Shown here in pieces: positions 25,324 to 38,449 of a stretch of 64,000 nucleotides of DNA. Under the pieces are notes generated by a model. That model had not been told where the DNA came from and searched no databases. It saw only the letters and a list, made by a program, of their open reading frames with translations. Position 1 is the stretch's first letter; each line of letters opens with the position of its first letter. The stretch comes from Kryptolebias marmoratus (lineage: Eukaryota; Chordata; Actinopteri; Cyprinodontiformes; Rivulidae): contig NC_051450.1 in NCBI RefSeq assembly GCF_001649575.2, positions 10,458,860 through 10,522,859 on the forward strand. Reading direction: 5' to 3'. Position numbers and translations under genes: made by a program.

Positions 25324-28300
25324 TTTTAGCAAGCTTCAGCAGTCATACAGTCCTTCCATGTCTTTGTTTCCATAAAGTGCTCATTTCTTAACCTCAAAAC
25401 ATCCTCAGCACAATACCAAACTCAAAACAGGATTATAGCTCTATCTCCTTGCCCTTAATATTATTATTTATCAGCAGTGTGTACAGTTCAAACTTTGCCC
25501 TACAATACTTTTGCAGCCCAATCCCCGCCTTCAGCTGTTAGTGCAGGGTTGACAAACCCAGACAGATAAAAGTGTGCAGGCTGCATTCTTTGGCTACAAT
25601 ATGGTTCACAGCCCCTAAAATTGATTACTAATGGGTCAGATGAAGCCAAAACACAAACTAAGTGCTGGAAGGGGGGAGCTCTGGGGAGGTCGCAACTTGT
25701 CTTTAGAAAAGCGCTCAGCCCTTCTCCTGGGAAGAGAGTTTTACTCTCCATCCAGATGAAGTAGACAGGCAGAAAAGCCTGCAAAGTAATGGCACGCCAG
25801 CAAACACAAACACTGCAGCACCCGGAGACAGTCATTAACCTCCTGCCTGCGCTTTATTTCCTTTCCGATCAGAAGCAAGGAGGACGCCATGTCTGCGAGG
25901 CCAAACATAGATTCAAAATGTGCAAAAATAAACTGAAAGTATAAAAGTTTTGTATTCACACAGATGCCTTAGAGTCCTTGTGTGTTTCACACTGTGTTGC
26001 TCTGTAAATTGTGCTGACACAAGCCAAACGGTGATCGCAAGGGAGCATCAGTGGCGTAGCAATCTAGCTCTCACAGGCCCAAAGCTCCACAAAGCTCATT
26101 TACAAATCCCTGTCCTCTGATGGCCCTGGTGTCACACTGACAAGATGCGATGACCAGTTAATAACTGTCTCATTACCAGCTCCCCATGGCAAGGAATGTA
26201 AATATAATATCATACTACTAATATGATATTTTCAAAACACCTTAGAAGTATGCCCAAGCCTCCTAAGGTAATTTTTAGATCATCTTATGGGTATTATTAC
26301 CCAAAATATCCTACATGCAAAGCTTTAGTTTTTACCTGTTAATGACCAGACTAATTGTATTGCTGCATGCTATTAAACCTGCCAGAGGAGACCCTTCTGC
26401 CAACTCTCTTTGTAAGGCATTCAAGGACACTCAATATTAGAGAGTTGGCAGCTAACGAAGCAATGTGGTGAGTTTTGTATGCTGTTATCAGAAAATGTAA
26501 CTTTGAAACTACAGGTACATACTTCTGGGGGGAGGCAGGGGATGAATCCTCTTTACCAATTAAAAAGGCTCAGATTTATCTACTGAAATGAAAAATGTGA
26601 GCGAAACAAAACCTACTCTAATGTTTCACAAAACATAATAATGCCTCCTATAGGTGCAGGCCCTTTATTTAGAACTAGATCTTAAAGGTAAGTCTATCAT
26701 CTATGTCCATTTTTGTCTTTTTTGTAATCTTGGATCTTCCCATCTATGCAAATTACTCCAGTCCACCAATACTATCATTCTGGTGTGAAGGTGGTTGAGG
26801 AGGACACATCCATCTGACACAACAAACTCTTCAGAGAGCAGCAACAATACCACCTTGCCTGGAAGTTTCCAAACACTTTTCCTCTTCTGCTTCCTGATCT
26901 ATGAGGACTGGACAGAGCCACCCTCTCCTCTGGCTGCTTCTATGACTGTCAGTCAGCCACACCACATAAGCTAAAACCCATCAAGCAGCCCATCCAGGTG
27001 TCAAAGCCTTTTTCCAGTCATTGAAGGCCCCTGATGAAAGCTATGATCCGCTGATGCCTCACAGGTTCTCCTACTTTGGGTTCCCTTTTTCTGTCATACC
27101 CTCCGCTGGAGAAGGAATCCATCCTTTAGCTACCACCGTTTTTGGTAAAACCACCTCTACCAAAGACAGTAAGAGTGTCATCTATACAAGACTCCTCAAA
27201 ACTATTCCAAAAGTACACTAACCGCAAATCCTCCTGGTTTTTGTACCGCATCCCCTAGCACTTTGTGGAAAACAAACTCATTTTATAGTCCTGCGCCATT
27301 CCATCACATTATCTTCTATTTCGATTTTTCTTTCTAAGTTGTGTTTTGTTTTTGTTTTTTTCTCCCGAGCAGCTTTGCTCCAACCACAAACAGAAAAGCA
27401 GCATTTTCTGCCACAAATAAAAACAACATTTTTCTGTTTCCTTCAGTTCATATCTGAGAACAATTCCTCACACGCTTACCACGGAGGTACATTTATCGCC
27501 AGCAAAGTCATGGCCTCACAACGTCGTGTAATGGCTGCATGGAAGGAATAAAAGAGCCGAGGTCATTTGTTACAGTCTGTGAGTCATTATGTGTGTGTCC
27601 TTGCAGTCTGTATGCCATGCGTGTGCTCAGACAGGTGTTGGTTGCGGTCTGAACAGATGTTTGCAAGTCTACAAGGAGCACTGAGGTCATCATAAAGTTG
27701 TCACATTAAAAGCTGTTGAAAGGCAGTGAACATCCAGGGAGATGAAACATGAGAGAAAAAATAATAACGTCTGATGAGAGGCCATAAGAGATCTTGATCT
27801 ATGTCTCAAACTAATGTGAAAATAATACAACGTCACTGTGTGTGCAGCTATGGGAGGGAGACACTCAGACTGGATTTGATAAAGCGATATTGTAGCTTCT
27901 GTGGTCTCAATTCATCACCACAAGCACAGCTCTGTAGGAAAGCCACACACTGTTGCCAAAATTGATGACAATGGTACAGCATTTAAATTTATGGAAACTT
28001 CAGCCTCTATATCAAAGAATCTAACAAAATTCAACTGGATTTTGTCTGATTTTTTTTTTTTTAGATCTGGTGTGATAAATGGCTTTGCAATATAAACACA
28101 AAACTTTATTTATTAAAGTATTCTCAAAAGTATCTTTCATTTGTAGAAGCACTGTGCATGTTGTTCAAGGAGATTTGAAATAAATAAAAACAACTTACAA
28201 ATTATTCTAGCTGGTGTATTCTCTGCATTTAATAATTTAACAATTATGTTTAGTTCTGTGGCTGTCTGTTACTTGATATTTCCTGTTGGTTGCATAGGTG

Positions 28301-29689
28301 CTGAAACTCCAGTCACCTTTTCTAGGATTTTGAAAACATTAAACAGGATAGCAACAAGTAAAAAAAGAACAACAACAACAAAAAAAATCACATAGCAAAA
28401 AACTTAACATGTAGCAGCAATTTATTATCAAATTTTAACATCACTCTCAGGTAAATACCCTTTAAAAAGAGAGAGAAAAAAGGCACCACGGAGATATGCT
28501 ACACGTTTAAAATTAATAATTAAAAAGTGAGCATCAGTTTGTGATGATCTGGGAAGAAAAAGTTTGATGTTTCTCACATCGTGCAGATCCCTCTTATAAC
28601 AACACATTGATCACATTTTGAAAAACCACAGAAACACAGAACATTAATCTCTTATAAACAATAAACAAGCAACCACAAGTGTAGCTGCTGAAGGATTAAG
28701 GTTTACATTTAAATGAAGTTATAGCTTTAAATTAAAAAAACAAACAAACAAACAAAAAAAAATATAGAAGTGTTTAGGGTTTAGCTCAAGTTTAACTACT
28801 TCAAGGTTAAAGACAGTGGTTAGAGAGTGGTTAAAACGTATCCTTGTGCAAAATTAAAGTCTGTTTTAAAGGACCTGGCAACAGCAATCAAATTTATGAT
28901 ATATGCTTCTAAACTAGGTGTTAAGTAATTTCAAAACAACTTAGCTAAATATTCTTTATCCTGCTGTTTATTGCCGAAAGTTGTCTTTGACAAATTTTGT
29001 TTTGTATTGTTTATCATCATTTATCCTGCCTTTAATTTGTTTAATTGTTTATTTATGTGTGTAACTATGAAAACAAAATTAATTCACAACCTTACAACAC
29101 TCATCACCTTGACACAGAAGGAATTGTTTGCTTTGCAGGTTAATGTTTGCTGTCAAATTAATTTATAGGCACATACTGAGGGCATTCTCCACTTCCTAAG
29201 TCTTCTTCCTGAACAGATACTAAATCACCTCAAACCTTTAGGTAGATAAAACAAGCTCGCCAGGTGAAGGCTGGCTGTAGCACGAACTAAAATGTAACAG
29301 CGTGGCATAACAAGGTCTAAACAAAGACATCCTGGTCTGTGCGACTCATTTCGGCTCGAACCACACAGCCACAATCCAAGCCTGTGTCTCAGACAAAAAG
29401 GGAACTTGCTGATGTAATGTCACGCTTCAGCTGGCCGATGCCATTGAACGAAACAAGGGGTCAGGAAGGTGAGCGATGGGAAGAAGGGGGAAAAAAAAAG
29501 GCAAACAGCTCAGAGGAGGAAGGGAGGTGTGCTTGCGATGATCTGGGCTCTCGGTTCTTTTCAGGAGCTCTGCACAGGTCAATGGGAAAAGGAAAAAGGA
29601 GCAATTCTAAGTTGAGAGGAAGGCTGAGAAACAAACCGCACTCAGTAATGGATGAAAAGACTCTTTTAACAGAAAACCCTCACCTTGTT

Positions 29690-29960
29690 AACCGACAGCC
29701 ATGAAGCAGCATGTCGCTGTAAAATCAGCCGCATTATTAGGAGCTGAAGTGCTCCGCCAGCTCGGGGGTTGATTGTTATTCCGGGTACTTATTAGCAGCC
29801 TTACGTGTAAAACGCATGATGCACAAAATTAGTAGGAACAAATGAGTCCAATTAAGCTGTTTATGTTGTAGAAAAATGACAATTTGCATAAGCAGGGAGA
29901 GAACAATAATTAAAACTGTGGTAAGAAAAAAGAGTCAAGGGCATGATCTAATTTCATAAT
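29690..29960. promoter_or_regulatory. Candidate conserved non-coding block
   Basis: Contains several homeodomain-type cores (CCAATTAAG, ATAATTAAAA) and ATTTGCATAAG in a repeat-free mixed-composition stretch. Speculative. Confidence 0.2.
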
Positions 29961-29984
29961 AAAAGCAAACCATTTTAAAGCTCT

Positions 29985-30855
29985 TGCATTCCTTGAAAGA
30001 ATGAAAGTCACTTGCTACCTTTCATGCATTTTAAACTAAGATTGCCTCATAATGATAAATGACAGAGTTGTAGCCATTTTGGTCAAACCTTGAAAATACT
30101 GCAAGATGTCACACTCAAAGTATATGTTGCAATGGATTCTTAGCTACTACCACACAAGATTTTAGCTCAATATCTGTAAATTTGGCCAAGTTATAGGTAT
30201 TTTTGTGTTGCATAAAGTCAATTACCTGTCGTGGCCATCTTGAATTCGTTTGACTCCAAAAGTTGATCAGTTGTAAATATAAATCTAATGAGTAGTTTTA
30301 GAAAGTTTCATGAAAATCTGTCAAAAGGTTCATGACATATTTTGCTAACAGACAAAGGCGTTGACTCTAACAGTGGATCCTAAAGCTTTAAGCAAAGATC
30401 TCGCATACTGAGCAGCACTTGAAGTATGTGTTGTAAATGCCTCCTAGCTATCACACAAACTGTTTGTACAATATCTGTAAAACTGAGAGAATTGTTGACG
30501 TTTTTACGTTTTCTAAAAGGAGTTGTCTATGGCAGCCATCATGAATTGAGTTGCCTCCAAAACCTAAACAAGATAGTTCAGATAGTTTGACAAAACAAAC
30601 TTCAAATAGATTACGACAAAACAATCTGTTAAACGTTAGACGTGTTGGAGATCAGTCTCACATACTACCACACCAAAGTTACAGGCATTTTGTGTTTTCT
30701 ACGGTGAGTTGAATACTGACATTTTGCAAGTTTTATCTGAACTTGTCCCGTGGTTTCTGATATATTTTGGCAATAGTCAGACATGTGAACACACACACAT
30801 ACATGGGCAAAAAACACTTTGTCTGCCTTCACCTTTTGGTGGCGGGAAATAAAAC
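29985..30855 (-). repeat. Rep-A copy 5, head-to-tail dimer
   Basis: Starts with the CATTCCTTGAAAGAATG end, then two successive reverse units, each with CTACTACCACAC-like, GGCCATC/GCAGCCATC and AACAGAC-like blocks. Ends with ACACACACATACATGGGCAA and TTCACCTTTTGGTGGCGGG. This copy shows both outer ends of the family. Confidence 0.8.
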
Positions 30856-32425
30856 ATTTAGATCCCAACAACCAAAAGGTTGACTGGGAAAGAAAAATCT
30901 AACTCCAGACATCTGGTATTTATCCTCTCTGATGCTCCTCAAGCAATTTGCCCTCTCAGCAATGACAGTTGGAATCCTTTCCTGTCTGTATACGATCTCA
31001 ACATTTTGTTTGGCAAATGCCTCGCATTAATAATGCACAATCACGCTCCGCTCCATCACGGATGAATGCAGGGTTCACATATTCATCTCACAGTAACCCA
31101 ACTATCAGAGACGTGCCATTTTCCTTCTCCCAACCCACCTCCGAGCTGCAAAGGTAAGGATTACAGCCCCTCTCCTCTCCTGCATCAAAGCAGCGCATGT
31201 CAGCACCCCCNGATTTCAGTGATTGAGGTTGGGGCGGTTAAAAGCATTTCAGTTAGGAACACCTAGCAGAACAGATTCGAGTGAAAAAGCAAAGTTTGGA
31301 GGAGACGACAGAGAAGTTTTTTCTTTTTTTGTTCTGTGAAAAGTGCAGGAATGACAGCACAAAGGGGGGCTTTTTGAAGCTGTGGGCGGTTCTGTGCCTA
31401 TGACTGTTTGTCACCTTCCCTCTAAAGTGCAACTCAAACGAATGCGGTGATTCTTATCATCACTGTTACCAGATTTAGAACAGCAAAGCATTTATCCTAT
31501 AAGTAGTTTGTCTGTACATCATATGCTTCTATTAACGCCTCACATCCATCTCAAAGCATATTGCCTGGAAGAGGTTATGTGCAATAAGCTGCAGATGTTT
31601 GGAGTCATGCTGCAGAGAGCTGTTCAGACCAATGAGTGGTTTAAGGTCTACAATTTGGTCTGTCTGGCCTATAAATGTTACAACATGAACCAATCTGAGC
31701 ATTGCTGTTTTCATGTATTCTCATTCTCAGTGGAGTACAGAATAAAAAAAAATGCTTTAATAAGCAACATGCCACTGTTCTCCACATTTCTCTGCATTGC
31801 ATACAACTTCTTCACAATCAAAACAAAGCAGTTTAAAATACCGTCAATGAATGAAACCCAAGATAAGTTGGTGCTCTAGCTTAAGAAAAAGACGCTTGCA
31901 GTAGAAAATATATTGTTTATTAATAAAACAACATTTATTTGTCTTCTGACAAGAGCTTACCAATTAAATGACACCTTTTCTGTTTATTAGAATGAATTTC
32001 CCAGAGTACATTTCAGAAACATCCAAAAGATATCTGACTTGCACATAACGTAGTCAGAGTTACATCTGTGCACCTGCACTGCACTGAAACACACAGTTGT
32101 CAAAGGAAATGTCAAATCCTGATATGGTTGTGCAGGAGAATATGGATATCTCCCTTCTGGCTGCACAGTATAAAAAGTGGCTTGCTTTTTTGCACCCTGT
32201 GATTATCTTATGAAAATGCTGTTCTAAAGAAACTTAGCTGAATCAAATAAATAGGCACATTTTACATCATCTAAAACAATGTAAAAAAAATAAAAATAAA
32301 AACAAACCCTGAAACATCCTTACATTATTTATTGAGACATTCGCACACAAGATGGCTGCAGGTTGTTTTGCGTGTTGCTGCCTTTTTACATCATAAGTCT
32401 TGCTGAAACCTCATCAGTGAAGACT
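30856..32425. other. Intronic DNA, no gene seen
   Basis: Single N at 31211. The frame at 31508-31879 (123 codons) has no domain. Confidence 0.5.
31211..31211. other. Single ambiguous base
   Basis: One N after a C run; a sequencing or assembly ambiguity. Confidence 0.99.
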
Positions 32426-32430
32426 GAAGG

Positions 32431-32780
32431 TGTCATGATTTGAATTTTGTGTGTATTTTTTTTTGTTAGTTTCTTCAGATTGTTTTTGTTCACCTGTTTT
32501 ACTTTTGTGCTAGGTGTAGTTGTTCACTTGGTTCCTCTCATTGTTCCCTCAGCTCCCGATTATCCCTGCACCTCCCAGCTGCTTCACATCTGCCTAATTA
32601 GCTCACCTGCTGCTCGTTCCAGTAATCAGACCCCGGTTAAACAGTCCTCTGTTTCTCTTCTCAGTTGTAAATTCCTACTGTTGCATTCATGAGTTCTAAT
32701 GGTACAGCAACATTATTAACCATTTATCTAGTTGTGTTTGAGAGTTTGCATTCTGGGTCTATATTCGCCGCCAAAACACA
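32431..32780 (+). mobile_element. Solo LTR, copy 2 (about 350 bp)
   Basis: Starts TGTCATGATTTG like the other copies and carries CACCTGTTTTACTTTTGTG, then TTTGCATTCTGGGTCTA near the end, matching the terminal block of the copy at 43643. The last bases are decayed (AACACA for TGACA) and the flanking 5-mers GAAGG and AGGAG do not match, so the right border is approximate. Confidence 0.7.
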
Positions 32781-32925
32781 AGGAGGAGCCCACTAAAAAA
32801 AAAAATCTATGCAGTCTTAATCATTTCGAGGTTCGAGGACAGGTGCTAAAATCTGTCCGTTCCGTGAGCCTAAAGATTAGAATTTTTTACACTACTGTAA
32901 CAACTAACAGATTTTTTTTTACTTT

Positions 32926-32928
<3 letters not shown>

Positions 32929-32959
<31 letters not shown>
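32929..32959. repeat. (TA)n microsatellite
   Basis: Alternating TA. Confidence 0.95.
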
Positions 32960-32962
<3 letters not shown>

Positions 32963-33220
32963 TTTGTTTGTTTGCTTTTTGCTGATGGTAAAATTTAATT
33001 TAACATTGAAACACATTATTTACAGTTGATGAAATGGGTTGTAATATGCAGTTTTTTGACTAATCTAAAGCTAAAAATGTTGATACGGATGAGAATACCA
33101 AGGATTTTGCAACTGGATTAATTATCCTCAAGGGGCAATTTGATTCACAGCTGGAAGTGGTAAATGAGAATTTAAACAATGTGTAAACAAAAACACATTT
33201 CCAGTTACATAGTAGTATTA

Positions 33221-33238
33221 AATATATATATATATATG
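33221..33238. repeat. Short (TA)n microsatellite
   Basis: Alternating TA. Confidence 0.8.
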
Positions 33239-33340
33239 GCAGTTGGCATCACCAACTTCTTGAACTGGTTTGTTCTACATTGTGTATCTTTGCCCAGATT
33301 GGAGCATAATGAACTCAACTTTTAACCAAGTGATTTTAAC

Positions 33341-33349
33341 AATAACAAT

Positions 33350-33422
<73 letters not shown>
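33341..33422. repeat. (AAT)n microsatellite, about 24 units
   Basis: Long, nearly pure trinucleotide array, likely polymorphic. Confidence 0.97.
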
Positions 33423-34540
33423 CAAGTGACAATGAAAATAAAATTAAACACTGATGCACACTCCTGGAAGCCAGACATCTGTTTCCATTTCTTACAGTGA
33501 GTCCTTTTTTTAATGTAGGCCTACAACAAAACAAAAATGTTTCAAGGACTAACAATTTTACAATTTTACAAATTGATGTTATTTTTTTTCCAAGCTTAAA
33601 TTTTAGCAACGCTCTGTATTTTACACACTCTATGCAGAAGAAACGCCACTAAATCCAGGCAATGTACCCATAAAGAGGAGTAAATATCTCATACTTCAAC
33701 ATCAACAACAACCTGAAAGCTTGGTGAATGATTCACTTTCTAATGTATTCAGAAAACTTAAGAAATGTTTTAGAACTTGGTAACTTTCTGAAAAAAAAAA
33801 AAAAGTTGAAAGAGTTGTCGAAATTCACTTAAGCATTGATTCGTTAACTCATAAAGAAGCTATAAATATTGAATAAAGAATGCTTTAGAGGATAAATATT
33901 TGGCTTTAACCATACATTATTGAATATTTCCTTACGTTTGAAAATGAAATATGTGCAGGTTGCATCCAGTCTGAATGAGTTACCAGCAAGACAAAGAGGA
34001 AACTAAATGCAGTTTGAAATTACCCCTCATTTCATTCCTTTCAGATCATCTTGTGGAGAGTGAACATGTGGAGGACCATGTTTTCTTTCATACAAAAATC
34101 AATAGAGGAAGAATCAATAACGCAATTGTTACTGATTAAATCATCCCACCTCCCCCTACCTCATTTTTTTTTTTTGAACATTTTTGTCTTGTGGTGTATT
34201 TTCCTTCACTGAGCTACACTGATCGGGCAGCTGCTGGCTGAGTATTACATCTTGCCTTTGTTTTTTTTTTGTTTTTTTACTCTGGTCATCTTATTACATC
34301 ACACACCACCCAAATATCCACTTTTGGTTTTGATCAAGAACGTCTCTCTGATGGCCTCTTTGCCTTTAAGGCTAAATGTTTTATGTGGCCAGTCATTTCC
34401 TGCTTCTGTCCCTCTGTCTCTCTTCTTTCCTTTCATCATCCCTCATCCTCTATATCATTGATCTAACCTCACTTTGTATGGCTGGCCTGGAGTCCCTGCA
34501 GATCCTGCTTTCAGAACGATACACAACCCAGGCGTCAGTT

Positions 34541-34577
34541 TGTGGTGGTGGTGGTGGTGGTGGTGGTGGGGTGGGGG
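34541..34577. repeat. (GTG)n microsatellite
   Basis: About nine GTG units followed by a G-rich run. Confidence 0.95.
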
Positions 34578-35189
34578 GAATCACCTCATTGCGTTGGCAG
34601 GAAACGGACAACCTCTAGTGGTGCAGGAGGAGCACTTCGACTGATGCTTTTTTTTTTTCTTTTTCATGAGTCTTAATTTTAGCTGATAGTTACTGACATA
34701 CTGGTGTCCAATTGGCCATATGTGAATAAAGCCCCATAAGATGCAAATTTATTTATCCTTTTCTAAGCTCAGTTTGGTTGGTTTAACTACAGTCTGCTCC
34801 AGCTTTCTGGGTCAAATCACATAAAACTGAACTGTATATAAAAACCCATAAAATCAACATTAAATTAAGTAATTAAAAGACTTCACACTGTCTAGAATAA
34901 ACTGAAGTAAAACCTACACAAATAAACAGGAAAGTTTAGCCAACCCCCTGGAGCAAACATCAACTTCGTAAACTCTTGAATACTTTATACATAAATAAGA
35001 CCAAGAGCCATCATTTAACAGCAATTTACTCTTTAAAATAAATCTCATGCTACTTATCTCCTGTTGCTGAAAGGGGAAGCCGGATGCTAATGGTTTTGCC
35101 CTATTATGTGATTTCTTCAATTCGCCTTTTACCAAAATTCCTCAACCCATATTCTGAATGTTCAACGGTCTGTGCAAGAACTTTATTTA

Positions 35190-35936
35190 AAATTTTGCCA
35201 ATAACTACAGTGACTTGACTTTCTGTCTGTTTGCCAAAAAACGTCTGAACCACTGGACAGATGTTAATGAAACCTTCAGAAAGTAATCACTGGATGCACA
35301 TCTACAACTGATCAACTTTTGGAGTCAATCCAATACAAGATGGCCGCCACAGCCAACTGAACTTAGAAAACCCAAAAATGGCTGTAATTCAGTCATTTCT
35401 GTCATGGTAACAATTGGTGCGGTAGTAGCTGAGAGTCATTCACAGTACACATTCCAAGTGCTGCTCATTGTGCCAGACCTTAGCTTAAAACCTTGGCATT
35501 AACTCCTAATGTCAACACTGTTTGTCTGTTAGCAAAAATATCTCATGAATCACTGAAAGGATTTTAATGAAACTTTCAGAAGGTAATCACTGGCTGTGCA
35601 TTTACAGCTGATTGACTATTCAAAATGGCCACAACAGCTAATCAACAATAGAGAAAACAAAAATGGGTATAACATAATCACTTGTACAAATACAGTATTG
35701 AGCTAAAACTGGATGTGTTAGTAGCTATTAGTCACTCACAACACATACTCTGAAAACGACATCTCGCAATATCACATAATGATATTGCACATAATGTTAT
35801 TTTCAGGGTTTACCCAATATGGGTGTAACGCCATCTTTTCTCAGTGTAAGTTTTTTTCTTAGTCTAAAACTCTGGCATGAGCGGCAGTGGGTGATATGCA
35901 TTACTTCAAGGAATGCTAGACCTTTAATTTTTAATT
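35190..35936 (+). repeat. Rep-A copy 6, head-to-tail dimer
   Basis: Unit 1 (about 35215-35510) has GAACCACTGGACAGATGTTA, CAAGATGGCCGCCACAGCC (35336-) and GGTGCGGTAGTAGCTGAG. Unit 2 (about 35511-35936) repeats the series and ends CTTCAAGGAATGCTAGACCT. The best-preserved dimer in the window. Confidence 0.88.
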
Positions 35937-36621
35937 ATCGTTTTTCGCCTTTCTGCTGTCTCTTTCCTCAGTCCTAGGATTTGTGCGCCTAGTCATGAAT
36001 AATGACTAAATCAGCACTCTGGTTTTCTGACCCATAAAGTGAAAAGATGTGTGGTTCTTAAGGCCTTTGCCTGTGTGTGCATGTGTGTGGAGCTGCATGC
36101 CGGGGAGATGGATAAGGGAGAGGAGGGAGTTGTGCTTAAAAACCCCCACAAAGCAGAAGAAAAAAAAAAAAAAAAAAATTCAGTGAGTGCTTGGTTTTCT
36201 TCCAGCTTCCTCCTGTTGCCTGCCTGCCTCTCCTCCTGGTGAAAACACCTCGTGAAGAGGCCGGATATGAATTCATTTTACGCTGAGATGAAGTTATTAA
36301 TGCCCGCCATCTGTTATCGTCAGCGAGCTGCCAGACGAGAAGCAGCAACACAAAGAGGAACGCGGCACCAGTTGGAGAGCTGCAGACGTCAGTGAGACAC
36401 ATGACGCCGCGTTTGTTATTGATGAATTGCCTTTTCTTCACAGATATCTGTAGTCTTTCCTCTATAGCTTCTCATTTTCTGAAAAACAGGGGCTCCAAGA
36501 GACATGACAACAGTCAAAAAGTGATAGAGGGAAGCAGAGATGTTGTTCTAGTCCAACAATGACTAACATTTCTATTTTGGCAGCTCTAATAAACAGCTAA
36601 TTTAGTTCTGCAAATATTGTT
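35937..36621. other. Intronic DNA, no gene seen
   Basis: Contains poly(A) at 36160-36178 and a CpG-containing patch at 36240-36440. Confidence 0.5.
36240..36440. promoter_or_regulatory. Candidate conserved non-coding block
   Basis: More CpG than the surroundings, with GACGTCAG (CRE-like) at about 36386 and TGACGCCGCG nearby. Speculative. Confidence 0.2.
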
Positions 36622-37392
36622 ACCCGTCACCAAAAGGCAGGTGATCAGGTGATGGTGAATGGCCTCTGTTAGTGTGTGCATGTGTGTGTGTTTGTCATTA
36701 AAATATCTCATGAACCACTGGACAGATTGTATAGAAACTCACAGAACTTAATCAATAAATGCACATCTACAAATGGTTTACTTTTGGTGTCAACCCCTTT
36801 CAAGATGGCTGCCACAGCTGAGCAACCTAACTTAGTGAATTTTACAGATATTAAGGTACAATTTGGTGTTATACTAGTTAAAGGTCATTGTCAACACATA
36901 TTCCTAACTCTTCACATTGGGTGAGATCTTTGCTAAACATTTTGGCATGAATTTTGGAGTCAACCCTGTTAGCAAAAAAATTCTATATTTTATTTGAATC
37001 AAATCTTTAAACCTAATCAAAGCATGTACACCTACAATTGATGAACGTCTGGAGTCAATCTAATTCCAGATGGCCACCAAAGCTAATTATCCTTACCCAA
37101 CACAAAAATGGTTATAACTCAGTCAATTATACAAATATTGAGCTAAAATTTGATGTGGTGGTAGTAGCTGAGAGTCATTCCCAGTACATGTTTTGAGCAC
37201 TAACAGATCACATGAGATCTTGCAATATTGCTTTACTGGATGAGATAACATCAAAAGCTTTCACAAAGTGGATAAAATGGCTGTAACTGTCATTTTCACA
37301 ATATAAAATGATCTTTATTTAAAACTCTGGCATGAAAGGCGGCAGATGATATGCATTCCTTCAAGGAATGCTGGGCCTTGGATTTTCCAAAT
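36622..37392 (+). repeat. Rep-A copy 7, head-to-tail dimer
   Basis: Starts with CCGTCACCAAAAGGCAGGTG (the left end of the family). It has AACCACTGGACAGATTGTAT, CAAGATGGCTGCCACAGCTG (36801-), then a second unit with AGATGGCCACCAAAGCTAAT, and ends TTCCTTCAAGGAATGCTGGG. Confidence 0.88.
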
Positions 37393-38011
37393 CAAATCAT
37401 GGGCATATGAGAATTATCCTATCTTCTTCCCTGTTTTTTTTGTTGTTTTTTTTTACTTTACTGGTACATATTTAAAGTGAATTCTGAAATAATATCAGAT
37501 GCATTTTTGATTCTTTTTAATCCCCCTTTTTAATTTGAACAAAACAATTTTGATATATAAAGTGCATCATGCCCATTATTTTTGCTTTTGGAACATCAGT
37601 GCTGGCCTATTCACAATCTCATCCCCCACCCCCAAGGATGTGCACCTGGTTTGTGAGAGCTTCCCTATGATAAATAAACCATACAGACCTTTTTTTATTA
37701 TTTTTTTCTCGCTGCTGGATGCATAATTTAATACAGGGGGAAAGGAAGCACATGCAAATACATCATGTTTGTTCAAAGTAAACTGTTTAAGAAGAAGGTG
37801 ATGAAGGAAAAATGAGATGGAAAAAAAAACTGAAGTTGGAAGTCAATAGGGGCTCCTCAGAAAATGTTAAAACAATGACAGTAATAAGGAAACAAAAGAG
37901 AACAATTAGGATCATGTGTTTGCTATTCCCTTGTCCTTCATTCAATTCCCTTTTACCTTGGAGGAGTTTGAGAAGCTTTCATCATCATAAACTCACATAT
38001 TGTTACTAACT

Positions 38012-38040
38012 ACACACACACACACACACACACAAACACA
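38012..38040. repeat. (CA)n microsatellite
   Basis: About 12 CA units with one interruption. Confidence 0.95.
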
Positions 38041-38089
38041 TCTCCAGATGCCACCCTGAATCAAGTGTCTACACTGATGACTCTATATT

Positions 38090-38340
38090 CCCAGTCCCAT
38101 TATTGATCGCTCGCGGAGAATTTACTAATCAACACAAAACAAGGCAAATTCTGCTCCTGTAATCAGATGAAATTAGACAAGCAGCAGCTCATTACTCTGA
38201 ACTAATTAAGAGAAGTTCACAGTTGCTACCACTGTATGAAAGCAACCCCCTCCGGCTAACGCTTTGCTTACATGAACCATCCACATCAGTCAGTGCGTCA
38301 GCTGCAGCTCTGTCAGGCGGCAGGTTAACATAATACTAAC
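38090..38340. promoter_or_regulatory. Candidate conserved non-coding block
   Basis: Repeat-free, mixed composition, with GAACTAATTAAGAG. Speculative. Confidence 0.2.
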
Positions 38341-38449
38341 ATGCTCACAATGACAAGGCAAAAATAGAGATGTAGAAGAAGTGTAGTGCTTGGATTTGTA
38401 TTTGATCTGACATTAATATGTTAACCTTTGCAGATAAAACACTGACAGC

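Larger units (their letters stand above)
23581..29984. other. Intronic DNA, no gene seen
   Basis: About 6.4 kb without recognised transposons except the (TTG)n tract at 25301-25323. More GC-balanced patches occur at 24130-24420, 25480-25870, 26740-27180 and 29330-29800. Reading frames here (for example 29339-29704, 121 codons) lack recognisable domains and splice context. Confidence 0.5.
32781..35189. other. AT-rich intronic DNA with microsatellites
   Basis: Contains (TA)n tracts at 32929 and 33221, the long (AAT)n at 33341 and (GTG)n at 34541. Frames of poly-isoleucine or poly-leucine here are translations of the trinucleotide tract. Confidence 0.6.
37393..38449. other. Intronic DNA, no gene seen
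   Basis: Contains the (CA)n tract at 38012-38040 and a more GC-balanced patch at 38090-38340. Confidence 0.5.

Noticed and set aside
29339..29704. 121-codon open frame on the plus strand
   Set aside because: Low-complexity basic sequence from purine-rich DNA; no domain and no support for splicing.
31508..31879. 123-codon open frame on the plus strand
   Set aside because: No domain; lies in ordinary AT-rich intron.
33270..33609. Frames encoding poly-Ile and poly-Leu
   Set aside because: Direct translation of the (AAT)n microsatellite.
34605..34625. CTCF-like CCACTAGAGGT on the minus strand
   Set aside because: The last core positions (GC) do not match; weaker than the two sites kept.
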